A stretch of DNA of 64,000 nucleotides from Boletus sp. NGJ (lineage: Eukaryota > Basidiomycota > Agaricomycetes > Boletales > Boletaceae). The stretch's first letter is position 1; each line of letters begins with the position of its first letter. Made by a program: the position numbers and the translations under genes. Below are positions 25,749 through 36,575 of the stretch, in pieces. The stretch lies in the NCBI GenBank assembly GCA_019096195.1, contig JAGTXK010000197.1:1-64000 (forward strand), read 5' to 3'. The notes under the pieces were generated by a model that did no database searches, had not been told where the DNA came from, and worked only from the letters and a program-made list of their open reading frames with translations.

Positions 25749-26172
25749 ACAACGTGTCAATGAACTACGCGAATGCGGCGAGTTCCTCCGAACACTGGAA
25801 AAAGCTTTGAGCGATGTTGTTGTACGATCCACTAGACGTGTATGCTGTGCTTATTTTACACTGACGGGTTGCAGTCTCAAAGTGAATACAAACGTGGGTA
25901 TTTGTGAATTTGGCTCGAACGTGCGAGATAAGATAACGTCACGTGCCCGATCCGTTGCCTGTTACACACTCTGTCCGTGCCGTGCTTGACCTATCAAGGT
26001 GCAGTGCCTTATCCTGTGAATGATTAGCAACGCTCAGCTAGCCTAGCCTTCTTCGTCTGCCTATAAATTGATCTCCCTTGCCAGGCAATGTCCGTGGCAC
26101 ATCAGGCGAGCTAACCTGCTCGGCTCGCTCAGCTCTGTTCCCGCGCCATACCCATCACGCCACCTAGAGTAA
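25749..26172. other. Intergenic; enolase 3' flank and upstream region of the next gene
   Basis: An open frame that continues past the enolase stop has no family motif and is a shadow of enolase and its flank. Nothing else is seen. Confidence 0.4.
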
Positions 26173-26214
26173 CCTATATAAACGCGACACATTCGATCCC
26201 TCTCTCTCTCTCTC
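26173..26214 (+). promoter_or_regulatory. TATA box and CT-rich initiator of the orphan gene
   Basis: CCTATATAAACG lies about 35 bp upstream of the ATG at 26215, followed by a CT tract (TCTCTCTCTCTCTC) touching the start codon. A TATA box followed by a pyrimidine run is a common layout in strongly expressed fungal promoters. The short distance leaves room only for a very short leader. Confidence 0.55.
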
Positions 26215-26820
26215 ATGTCTACCACATCATCCGTTGAGTTTACCCAATCTTCTCATGACACGCCGAGCGCCCACCTGAACGAAAGCATCGTTGCCAAGGA
26301 AGTGCGTGCTCACGAGCACGCCCGTCATCGCACCAAGGAGCGACGGGAGCATGCGCTTGCCAAGGAGCGCAAGGAGAAGGCTGCCGCTGTGCGGGTACTG
26401 CCAGTGGGATTCAAAGTGACCCATGGGACGAAGCTCGTTCGGAAGCTCAGCATGGAGAGCTGGGACGGAGAGGAGCCCAAGGACCAGCGGCCGGCGCCTG
26501 CAGCGCCCCCGAGAGACAACACAAGCTCGTTCACGAAGCTGACGTTGGGCGATCTCATCTCGAAGCCGCGACGATCCAAGCCGAAACGTGAGTTGTACTT
26601 TCTCTTTTTACTTTACTGTGGTATTTGGAACTGGCGTCGCTGATCCGTGGACGACGTGTTTGCAGAGTTCGATTTTGAAGTGATCCCTCCGATTCGAGCC
26701 GTTATCGCGTTGGACGACGTCGAAGCCGACGAGCCTTGGGAATACATCACCCGTGCTAGCGTGAACGATGGGTCTGCCTGGAGGGGCAAGTCGTACGCGC
26801 AGGCAGTCAGTGCGATGTAA
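26215..26820 (+). CDS. Small protein of unknown function
   Basis: Two exons (26215-26587 and about 26666-26820) joined over an intron GTGAGT...GCAG; the spliced frame is intact and gives about 175 residues. The N-terminal half is highly charged and likely helical (KEVRAHEHARHRTKERREHA, ERKEKAAAVR), the middle is Pro/Ala-rich and the C-terminus ends ...EPWEYITRASVNDGSAWRGK SYAQAVSAM. There is no signal peptide or membrane segment. I do not recognise a family. A strong TATA box, a CT-rich leader and a conserved-looking splice support a real gene. Confidence 0.6.
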
Positions 26821-27294
26821 GCGCTTGCCATCGTCTCGGACCTATTTGGCTGTTACACTCCGAACTTGCCACGACTTTTTTTTTTTTTTTTTTCGATAAC
26901 GACTCTCCTTTGAGATTTTTTGATACCTTCCCTATAAACAAGAGAACATTACCTCGGCCTTGACTAATTCACCTAGTTTATTACTTAGTGTTTTGAATAG
27001 CTTGCTTAGCATTTAATTTGGTGTCATTGCGTCCGGGTCGCGTGAACTGCCGTGTTTCTGATTATCGCGAGTCCGTTGGGTCCGGGGTGACGAGAGTACC
27101 TTTAAATTACATCTCCGGCGATCCGATGCCTTTGGTCGGGAAATTGACAAGGACGAGGAGGACCAGTCTTGATCGAACCAACCCAGCACCATTGTAGGTT
27201 CGCGAGAACTCTATTCACTAATGGGATGTGTATCGTGCAAATAATTGGCAAGTATGGACAGGAACGGAGCAAGAGCATGCGGGATGAGACAATA
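26821..27294. other. Intergenic with an 18-nt T run
   Basis: Convergent 3' flanks. An uninterrupted T tract lies at about 26876-26893. No coding sequence is recognised. Confidence 0.4.
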
Positions 27295-29968
27295 TCATTC
27301 ACGAGAACCCTGTATGAATCGCAGGTACGAAGATCGGAAGGGGATGTGCCTATCGCGCTTGTCAGCATGCCATCCTTCGACGGACGTTGGCAGAAAAAAA
27401 AAGGGGGGTACCTCTGTATTGAAGACATATTCTGAGAAGGAAAAAGGATATTAGCCACAGGAACAAAGAGCGGGTCTACGGGGGCACGTACTATTCAATG
27501 GAAGGACGCTCGCGTCCGAGAAGAGCAGGTACAGGTACTTTAGTGTCTCACTCTACGAATTTGGATTGATTTAGGCACGCGGACGAGGGTCGGAGGAACG
27601 GGGGAGCTTACCATTAAGAACGTCTCCATTTTGTCCTCTTGTTCGACAGGGACTTGATCTACATTCTTCACGCTAGCGAAGCCACCAGTCGGGACGCGAC
27701 AATGTTTCTCAATCGCTTGGAAAATGGCCCATCCTTGATCGCGGTACTGTGTGTCACCTGTCAGGCGAAAGGCGAGGAAGAGAGATTCAACTGTTTCTGG
27801 ACTGGATGACACACATCAATATTTGTACTTTCTGAGGGGAGCCAAGGAAACACACCGCAAAATGTATCTTGCATCCAGCGACGGTATTCGTCCTGGCCTG
27901 TCCGACATTTTCAGAGTAGAGATAAGCTTCGACAGTCAATCTCAACAGGGAATTCTCCTCACTCGGACCCTTTGATATACCAGTCTGTCCGACCTGACCA
28001 ATCAACTACATTATCCCCTGGAGTCCGGAAATGCACAATTTCGGCGGAAAGTCCACTACAAACAAATAGCAGTCAAGGTGATACACGAATCAACTATGGG
28101 TGAAAACGGGAGGGATGACATACGTCCGGGTATCATGAGTTGCCATGCATGTCTTGACAAGTTCCACGCCCGTGAGCCAGTCACGTTTAGCATGCTCTGA
28201 AAGCTCGGACGGCAATGGAGGGATAGAGACGCGATCTACAAGCGCTCCAGCGGTAGTCGCGCCTAACATCAGCGAACCACCCAGGAAGCATACAAGATGA
28301 TCTTGCTTGGGAATAAGCTGCCAGTTCCTGTCCAACGAGTCTTGATGAGAATTCAAACAGAGACTAGTGTGTTAGTTGCCCACGTACAGTTTGCCCTGGC
28401 GATCGCCCCGTGGATCGAGTTCGGCAGTATAGACCAGCTTGCCAGAAATGCTCTTTTGTACAAGATGATCATGGATGCCCGTCATCGCATGGTCATAGAG
28501 CTATCAATGTGTGAGCATGCCATGCGGTTTGCCGGTTCACACGAGCATCCAAGCACTCACTTCATGGTACACTCCTTCAGTTTGGTCCTGTGAACAATCT
28601 CTTCACCAAGGTCCGTATATATTGATATCCGAAACTCACTGTCTGAAGATACTGTTTTCTGCGAAAAGGTCAGCAATTTACATGATGCAAGACTGGAGAG
28701 AGGGCTAACAGTAGATATTCATAGTACGAATCTCCGCGCGAACCAAGGCGTACAGAAGCAGTCATGTAACGACCACTTTCCGGGCTGACGGTGGAGGGGG
28801 AGATCAGGGTGGCCATCGCAAAGGCCATCTATGACACATACTCGACAAAGATGGGTACAAGACCATGCGGAAGTCTCGCTGCTTTGAGGACGGCAATAGT
28901 CTGTCATAATGGATACCATGTAATTCATCGCGAATAGGCAGAAACATACCTCCTCAGCCTTTTCCCAATAGATGTCTTCGCCAGTGAGGTAGGAGAGGTA
29001 GCGGAATTCGAGTTGCAAGGTCGCAGCTTCTGCAGTACTGATGAGACCATTGTTGTCGCGGTCAGGCACGCCTTCCTGACGTTGGAGGTTGACAAAGGAA
29101 AGCGGGAGGCCCGAAGGCGTGTCGAACACGGGAAGAATGCGGTTCCCGAGTTCTTGTGCCTTGCTGAGGAAAATGGGATCCTCCTCCGAAAGGTGGTATG
29201 CAGCCAGCAGCCCGCCCAACACGCGTATTGTTGTCTGCAAACATTGTGAACAACGCATTATTCGGCGGCAATCACGCGTACCTCGAATGTGCTAAATTTT
29301 GCATCACGATCAAAGGAGAGACGATCTTGTACCCATTTTCTGGCACGTTGGTACTCGCCATGTAATCCCATGATAAGCAATGTGTCAATGGAGTCTACGA
29401 CGGTGTACCCAATCCCACCGGCTTCTGTCAGGTTGGAGCCTGTGTGAGATAATGGGTGGTACTCGTCATCTCCCATGGCATCTCGCTCTGCAGTGGTCAG
29501 TTTTGGAATTCATGGAATAGCTCCGCTTACCGTACGCCGACCAAGCGTGCTGTATATGGAGATGAGAAAGTTTCAGGAAGCTCCGAGATGCGCGCATACC
29601 TTGAATGCTTCTACCACCGCGTTACGTCGTGACAGGTCCGCTGTGAATGTTGGATCTACTCCTGTTCTGACACCAGGGAGGAGAGGCTTGTTGGTGTGAA
29701 ACCCTGCGAGTCTGCTTAATGGAAGCTGAGTCGCTGTCAGACGGCAAGATACGTTACAGCTACACGGTGTCACATGCCTGAAACAGGACAAAAACTGATG
29801 CGACGGCGACCAAGGCGTAGAATATTTTGGAGGATGGAGTACCAGGCTCCGTAGCCTAATTGGGATGATGAATTTTCAAAGACAGAGACACGTAAGAGCG
29901 GCCACCTTTGTGTCTTCGGAGTCAGTGAGCGGAGAGGTAGTAGACGAGTCAGACTTTCTATACCGCAT
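27295..29968 (-). CDS. MNS1: ER class I mannosyl-oligosaccharide 1,2-alpha-mannosidase (GH47)
   Basis: Trims alpha-1,2-mannose from N-glycans in the ER/Golgi lumen. The ATG at 29968 starts MRYRKSDSSTTSPLTDSEDT, a short cytosolic tail. After an intron comes one membrane anchor (KIFYALVAVASVFVLFQ), giving type II topology. Catalytic-domain blocks follow: GGIGYTVVDSIDTLLIMGLH, TTIRVLGGLLAAYHLSEEDP, STAEAATLQLEFRYLSYLTG, DHLVCFLGGSLMLGATTAGA, SSPETVESLFLAFRLTGDTQ and EQEDKMETFLM-SETLKYLYLLFSD, with KYVFNTE near the end. Acidic residues in the SSPETVES and KMETFLMSETLKY blocks belong to the GH47 active site. Exons are many and short. One intron (29726-29777) has a GC donor. The last exon after KYVFNTE is uncertain; the frame I follow stops at 27295. 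Confidence 0.87.
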
Positions 29969-30300
29969 TTGTGAGCTCGTCGATGTTGACTCAGTCCGTC
30001 AAGCGGTGGTGGTCACCGGTGTGAACTAACTTTGCACCACCACAGCCCGGGTTTCCTTTTCTGAATGATCTGCTTATTTAACAGCCTCTGCAAGAGCCTT
30101 GCACCGTTCTTCCAGCTGCGGATGAGCGACCATTGCGATTGGTTTTCATCTCTGGGCCTAGCGGTAGTGAAAGTATGACCAGGTGCTCGAACGAAATTTC
30201 GAACCATAACCGATGTGATCTCGAACGTCGGGCGGTCTTATCTCTCGGGCCGCGTGTCCATATCTAGTTCCTTCTCCGTTGTTATCTCTCAGTCTAACCC
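29969..30300. promoter_or_regulatory. Bidirectional upstream region, mannosidase and xanthine dioxygenase
   Basis: The start codons of the two genes diverge across 332 bp. A pyrimidine-rich stretch precedes the ATG at 30301 (ending TTATCTCTCAGTCTAACCC). I cannot name specific sites. Confidence 0.4.
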
Positions 30301-31739
30301 ATGGCCATCGAACTGTCCCCCTTGCCACTCCCTGCCTCCGCGGATCCATCCCACTTTGTCGACTTTGGTCGCGAGGTCAAGGACATCAACCCCGGTGAGC
30401 TCACACCAGCCCAGTTCAGTGAGATACACGACGCACTCTACAAGGTTCGCAGTCAAACCATCCTGCCGTGGTCCTTGCACGTTTTAAATTCATTCCTCCC
30501 CCCACCAGCACGGTGCCCTCTTGTTCCGCAACGTTTCCCTTACGCCAGAACAACAGTATGCACTCACCAAGGTAATCTTCTCCTCTCCCCCTGTGTGGCT
30601 TCTCGCTCTCTGTCACCTTACCACCACCTCCTTTCAGGCTTTCGATCCGCAATCCGAGAGCTACGGGCATGGTAACAACAAGACTCAATCCACAACCAAA
30701 TCTATTCTTCATCCAGATCTCAAGACCATCCCTCGTGTGCCCCAGGTTCAACTCATCGGCAATGGTACCGTGACTGATCATGAAGGCCTCGCAAATGCTG
30801 CCCTCAAACACCCCTCCCATACGACTTTCCACAAAACCCGTGTCTCCGAGGAGGATGAAGCCAAGGGCTATACCCGTTTCTACCGATGGCATATCGATGC
30901 AGCGTTATACGACTATAACCCCCCTCGCGTGACCACGCTTTATGGCGTAACAGTACCCAAGGGTGACCGTCAGACGGTCAGGTATGACGATGGCACCGGA
31001 GATGAGTTGTCGGTGCCACTCGGTACCACAGCGTTCGTGTCAGGCAAGACCATGTTTGAGATCTTGTCGCCGGAGTTGAAGAGTTTGGCGGTAAGAGCCT
31101 CCGTGCGATATGCACCACACCCTTATGTCTGGATGGCGCCATCCCGTGCCCTCCCAACCGGCTTGGGAATTGAGACTGAAGGCCTCGAGCTCCCCATGGG
31201 CGAACTCCCCGATTGGGAGGAATCCAAGATCAAGACGTTCCCCATGGTGAGTCGACCTACGTCGGGAAGAGTAGGGATCACTGAACGAATTCTTGCAGCT
31301 GTGGAAAAACCCGGTTACGGGGGACCTCCACTTCCAAGTTCACCCTTGCGGCGTTCAGGAGCTCATCGTCGAGCCTCTTCCGGCAGGCGCAAAATGCGGT
31401 GGGGCCCTGTACCCAGATGGGGCACACATCAAGGATCTTGGAGAGGTCCGGGCGCTGCTGTACAAGATGCAACGACCTGCCATTGCGCCACAGGTAAGCT
31501 GGCGAGCACCCATGTCCGGTAATGACATCCCTCATGTCGTTCCACGTCCCGAAAAATAGCTTGTGTACCCCCACGATTGGCAAGAGAAAGACCTTGTCCT
31601 CTTCCATAACCGAGGACTCTTGCATAGCGTCGTTGGTGCATTCAAGCCTGACCAAGTCCGTGCCTTCCACCAATGCAACCTCGCTGCGTCCGATGTTCCC
31701 GCTGGACCAAATGGAGATGACGTCCTCAAGTGGGCCTAG
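30301..31739 (+). CDS. xanA: Alpha-ketoglutarate-dependent xanthine dioxygenase (TauD/TfdA family)
   Basis: Oxidises xanthine to uric acid using Fe(II), 2-oxoglutarate and O2; fungal XanA enzymes replace or supplement the molybdenum hydroxylase in purine use. Exons read MAIELSPLPLPASADPSHFV, HGALLFRNVSLTPEQQYALT, ILHPDLKTIPRVPQVQLIGN, YTRFYRWHIDAALYDYNPPR, VRYDDGTGDELSVPLGTTAF, LWKNPVTGDLHFQVHPCGVQ and NRGLLHSVVGAFKPDQVRAF. The iron-binding HxD is the HID of YRWHIDAALY and the distal His is in GLLHSVVG. The HPDLKTIPRVPQVQ and WHIDAALYD blocks match XanA better than taurine dioxygenase; I am surer of the family than of the substrate. Introns are canonical. A broken copy follows 2.4 kb downstream. 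Confidence 0.82.
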
Positions 31740-32711
31740 ATCTGATAAGCTTTCCCCATTTAAGCCATCGGGACGCAGTTCTTTGCTGCGGCAACCAGAT
31801 AATTCGTACGACCTTTACATTTTACAGAATGAACGATGAACAGGTTTGCCTGTCCTAAGTAGTACACAGATCATGAATTTGCCTTTTTGGAGTGGTGCCA
31901 GGTGCATTCCCTCTCGAACGTTGGTGGTGATACTTTTTTTTCCCCTGGAGGCGGGACCTCGGCCCGGAGAGCGGCTGCACGGGCCACTTGTGGCTGTCCA
32001 TGCGAGGCGGTGGGTCCATGGTCCAAGAAAAATTAAACGGCCCACTGGCACACGGATAGATTTTCTCAATACTGATAGCGGCCACAGCCGTGTGATCGAA
32101 GACGTCTTTTGGCACTACTAACCTTTTAATGAAAATAATAACCTCATCTCGGGATTTAGATTGGTTGAGATGTTGCCGGTGGAGAGGCCGGGACTCGACT
32201 ACGACTGCTCCGCTTCTCCCGCTCCCTTGCTCTCACTCCGCTCCCCTCCGCTCGGCTCTCACCGAACCCTAACTGGTTTCGCAGCCAAATATGCCTCCAT
32301 GGGCTCATGTGGCAAAGGAGCTAGTCATTGAGTGAGCCCATGGACGGGCGGGCAAGGAAGCCTCGAAACTCGTTGGGGGGTGCGAGGAATCGTCGACGCT
32401 GAAGCCTGACAGTGGTGCTCTGACACAGTTTGTTACAAATTTAGAGGTTTTTTTATATATACCAAAGTAAAACTATCGATGAAACAGTTCCCACATGATA
32501 CCTTTCTACTTCTTTACTTCAAACAGTTATCCAATCTACAGTTTCTAACAGCGAGTTAATAAACTGGTTAATAACTCGTATTATTAACCAGCTGTTGCAA
32601 TGTTTGACTTTTCTACTCGGCGCTACGCGTAGAGTCAGATCACCGTATCTACTAGTGCGTCTCGCTCATCGTCCAAGAGCAACCCACTCACAATTGTCTC
32701 TCAGTTCAACA
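31740..32711. other. Intergenic between the xanthine dioxygenase and its broken copy
   Basis: No coding sequence is supported. The last 200 bp are AT-rich with a dyad repeat, and the bases just before 32712 resemble the leader of the intact copy (CTCTCAG shortly before the ATG), so the duplication included some 5' flank. Confidence 0.45.
32564..32591. repeat. Perfect dyad, 11-bp arms
   Basis: CTGGTTAATAA (32564-32574) and TTATTAACCAG (32581-32591) are exact reverse complements separated by CTCGTA. A third partial copy of the arm (AGTTAATAAA) lies just upstream. It could be a protein-binding site or a small hairpin; its role is unknown. Confidence 0.7.
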
Positions 32712-34118
32712 ATGGCCATCGAATTGTCCCCTTTACCACTCCCTGCCTCCGCGGATCCATCCTACTTTGTCGACTTTGGTCGTTGAGGTCAAGAGCGTCA
32801 ACCCCGGTGAGTTCACACCAGCCCAGTTCACTGAGGTACACGACGCACTCTACAAGGTTCGCAGTAAATCATCCTGCCGTGCCTTCCGTGTTTTGAATTC
32901 ATTCCTCCCCACCAGCATGGTGCCCTCTTGTTCCGCAATGTTTCTCTTATGCCCGGAACAATAGTATGCACTCACCAAGGTAATCCCCTCTCTCTCTATC
33001 GCCTTCTCGCTCTCTGTCACCTTACCACCACCCTGCAGGCCTTCGATCCGCAATCCGAGAGCTACGGGCATGGTAACAACAAGACTCAATCCACAACCAA
33101 ATCTATTCTTCACCCATATCTCAAGACCATCCCTCGCGTGCCCCGTGTTCAACTCATCGGCAACGGTACCGTGACTGATCACGAAAGCCTCGCCACCGTT
33201 GCCCTCAAGCCTCCCATACGACTTTCCACAAAACCCGTGTCTCCGAGGAGGATGAAATCAAGGGCTATACCCGTTTCTGAGGCCGGTGACACGTGGGATG
33301 CAGCTTTATCCCCCTTCGCGTGACCACGCCTTATGGGATAACAGTACACACAGATGACCGTCAGACGGTCAGGTATGACGATGGCACCGGAGATGAGTTG
33401 TCGGTGCCACTTGGTACCACAACGTTCGTGTCAGGCAAGACCATGTTTGAGATCTTGTCGCCGGAGTTGAACAATCTGGCGGTAAGAGCCTCCGTGCGAT
33501 ATGCACCACACCCTTTCATCTGGATGGCGCCGTCCCAACTGGCTTGGGAATTGAGACGGAAGGCCTCGAGCTCCCCATGGGTGAACTCCCCGATTAGGAA
33601 GAATCCAAGATCAAGACGTACCCTTTGGTAAGGTCGATCCATGTCAGAAAGAGTAAGGATCACTGAAGGGCACTGTCGCATTCTGACAGCTGTGGAAAAA
33701 CCCGGTCAAGGGGGGCCTCCACTTCCAAGTTCACCCTTGGGCCGCTCAGGAACTCATCGTCGAGCCTCTTCTGGCAGGCGTAAAACGCAGTGGGGCCCTG
33801 TATCCAGATTGGGGCACACATCAAGGATCTTGGAGAGGTCCGGGCGTTGTTGTACAAGATGCAGCGACTTGCCATTGCGCCACAGGTAAGCTGTGAATCA
33901 CCCCATGTCCGGTAATGACGTCCCTCAAATGTCGTTGCACGTCACGGAAAATAAAAAGGCTTGTGTACCCACACGATTGGCAAGAGAAAGACCTTGTCCT
34001 CTTGCATAGCGTCGTTGGTGCATTCAAGCCTTACCAAGTCCGCGCCTTGCACCAATGCAACCTCGCTGCGTCCGATGTTCCCGCTGGACCAAGCGAAGAT
34101 GACCTGAAATGGGCCTAG
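32712..34118 (+). pseudogene. Broken tandem copy of the xanthine dioxygenase gene
   Basis: Sequence and exon order follow the intact gene at 30301 from MAIELSPLPLPASADPSYFV to the final TGGGCCTAG, with most bases conserved by eye. Damage is heavy. One extra base near 32785 creates a stop after VDFGR. A Gln codon in the NVSLTPEQQ region has become TAG. The YRWHIDAALYDYN segment with the iron ligands HxD is deleted and replaced by unrelated codons (about 33275-33310). GAG has become TAG after the LPD block, and 18 bp around NRGLLHS are missing. Loss of the metal-binding site means no dioxygenase activity is possible. High remaining similarity implies a fairly recent duplication. Confidence 0.93.
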
Positions 34119-34909
34119 ATCTTGATGAGTCCCCTTCCCCTTGCAAGCCATCGGAACGCGGTTCTTTGATGGCAACCGTGGATAATTCGTACGTGTAGGC
34201 CAATGACACGACGAACGAGCTTGCCCTTTCCTGGTCACACAAGATCATCAATTTGAGCATATGTATTATGCACGTCCTGCTGTCGAACAGTCTCAAAAAA
34301 AAAAAAACGTCAGCCTGCTCCATTGCAATTTCGATTCCACAGCCAACCCACACGCAAGTTTAACACGCGCCTTTTATACGTCTCGATTCCCTTGTGATTC
34401 GAATGGAAGCTTTTGGTTTCGAAATGCGTCTTTTTTGGAAATTCATTTTCTGCATCGTGGGGCGCGTTCGAGCTGCAGGTTGCCTCGAACGGAAGGCGAC
34501 GAGCAGCGAGTGGTCTCATTTCCGAGCGGTAATGTCCAGAATAAGCTGTATTACAACATTCCAGGTATCCTGTCCATGATTAGCTGAAGAGTAGGTACGA
34601 GTGAAGAAACTCGATATCAATGATCATCAACTCGAAAGAAAAGCTGGAACGTGAAAAAAAGAAAGAAAATAATACTATGAACAGGAGTGACAGGCAAAAA
34701 ATGGGGAACTAGCCAAACAACATATCGCGAGTGCCTATCCAGAGGAAAGACCTTCATAATCAAATGGAATGACAATGCGAGGCAGATAGACACGGACGAG
34801 TCACACAACGGAAAAGAGGAGGTTCCACAACATTGAAGATGGTCAACATATTCAAAAAATAGTTAATTATCTACCCCAGGTGATGGGGACCGCCGCACTC
34901 TCAGCCCCG
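34119..34909. other. Intergenic between convergent units, nothing recognised
   Basis: This is the 3' flank of the dioxygenase copy and of the C2H2 regulator on the minus strand. A-rich runs occur at about 34296-34307 and 34657-34670. Open frames are short and lack motifs. Confidence 0.4.
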
Positions 34910-36575
34910 TCACGGAGCAGACACGGCAGAGGGGGGAGGCGACGACGCTACGGATGGTATATCGGTCGGGCATTCACCAACCTCTTCCGCTGGGGAGGTT
35001 CCGAGTTCCGGGCTGGTTTCCGAGACTTGAGACTTTGTTTGAAGGTCCCCTTCGTTTACCTCTTGTTCATCACGAGCACTGCCGGCGACATTCTCGTTTG
35101 CGACATCGCCGTTCATTTGATCAACCTGTCCAGCTTCTCGAACGGCATACGCCGAGTCTCGGAATGGCCGTTTATCCAGATCACGGGAGAAGCTGTACAA
35201 GGAACGGATATCGTGGCCTCGGGCTTCGATATCCGTATCCGTCTCGGGCTCACCGTCGCTTTCGTCAATTGCAGTGCGGAGAGAAGAAACGGCAATGTTA
35301 GTGTTGTGCATGAATCCGACGACCGGTGGTGTGTGGTATGTCGGGGCAAGCGAGGGAAGAGGGGGCAGTGAGTATGTCCGGGGTAGGGGGGGAGGGAGGC
35401 TACGTCCTGGAATTCGCGACGCGGCTAAACGAGCCGCTGGGATAGGTGGCGTCGATGCAGCAGATTTGATCTTCCGGAGTGGCCGGGTGGCACGACGTGT
35501 GCTGCTACTTTTCGAGGAGGTGCGTTGAGTAGTTGATGAACTTTCTTCGGCAGTGGGCTCCTCGCCAGCAGGACCTGTAGTCGAGTCAACGGACGTCTGA
35601 GAAGAGTTGTCACCCTTGTGTACGCGCAGGTGCTGGAGGAGGTTGTCATTGCGGTTAAAACGTTTATCACACGAAGGATGAGGACACTTGAAGGCTGATC
35701 AGGAACGATTAGCACCTGCCTTCGGTGAAGATAATACGATCGGACTTACGTTTCTCGTGGGTGTGGATGGATCTAATGTGCCTCTTTAAATGCTCACCAC
35801 GGCTGAAGCATTTACCACAGTCTTGTACTTTGCATACGTAGACCCTTCCCTTTTTACCCTCTACGCTCTCGGGTTCTGTTGCGGTATCCCCTGCGGTTGG
35901 TACGCGTCGCCCACGACTCTTCTTCGTCAGGTTCGGAACTGGTACAGGCGGTGCAGTCCGTATGCGGGGACCACGGCGCTCGGCGGTGAACGAGCTGGAC
36001 GAGGCATCCAAGAAAGTATATTCTCCGGTGGGCGGTGACATGCGAGGGGTGATGGGTAGGACCTCCTCCATTGGAGGTTGTTCGGCTTCATCGACGACGG
36101 TCATGGAGGACGACGCGGCCAACAAAGGAGCAGGCTCCATTCTAGGAATCTTGGTCGATTGATATTGGGAATTCTGATCAGGTTCTTCGTCGGTCTCTTC
36201 GTCCACCGCTCGCGCGTCAAATGATCGTTTAAGGGTTGCCAGACCCTTGTGCTGTAGTCCTTCTTCATCCTCTGTATCGTCTTCCCTCCCATATTTTCCC
36301 CAGCGTACGGTCGGACGCCCACTGGTCTGGGATCGCGTAATTCTTCTGGCACTGGATGCGGAGTCAGGAGTTGAGTCAGATTGTTCGACCTGGTGAGAGG
36401 TGAACCGATGACCCGAGGGTTCGGCGTTATCCTGGTCAGGGACTAATGGATAAAGGGCAAAACTTTGCTGACCATTTTCTGCGGTGTATTGAGGTCGACA
36501 AGGGTTAGTTCTTCGACGAGAATGCGCTGCGAGACGCCGTTTGTGGGTTTTTCCATTTCTTGAGGGCCTTCCATT
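34910..36575 (-). CDS. C2H2 zinc-finger transcription factor, two fingers (paralogue A)
   Basis: I take the ATG at 36575 (MEGPQEMEKPTNGVSQRILV) as the start. An intron with a GTCAGC donor leads into the long second exon. The linker PPVPVPNLTKKSRGRRVPTA precedes finger 1 (VCKVQDCGKCFSRGEHLKRH, then IRSIHTHEK). An intron sits between the fingers and finger 2 is CPHPSCDKRFNRNDNLLQHL RVH. Both fingers have C-x4-C-x12-H-x3-5-H spacing like Msn2/Msn4-type stress regulators. The C-terminal half is Ser/Thr/Glu-rich and ends ...PPPSAVSAP at 34910. It should bind DNA in the nucleus; targets are unknown. It is paralogous to the gene at 39973, with the same linker motif and the same intron position between the fingers. 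Confidence 0.78.
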
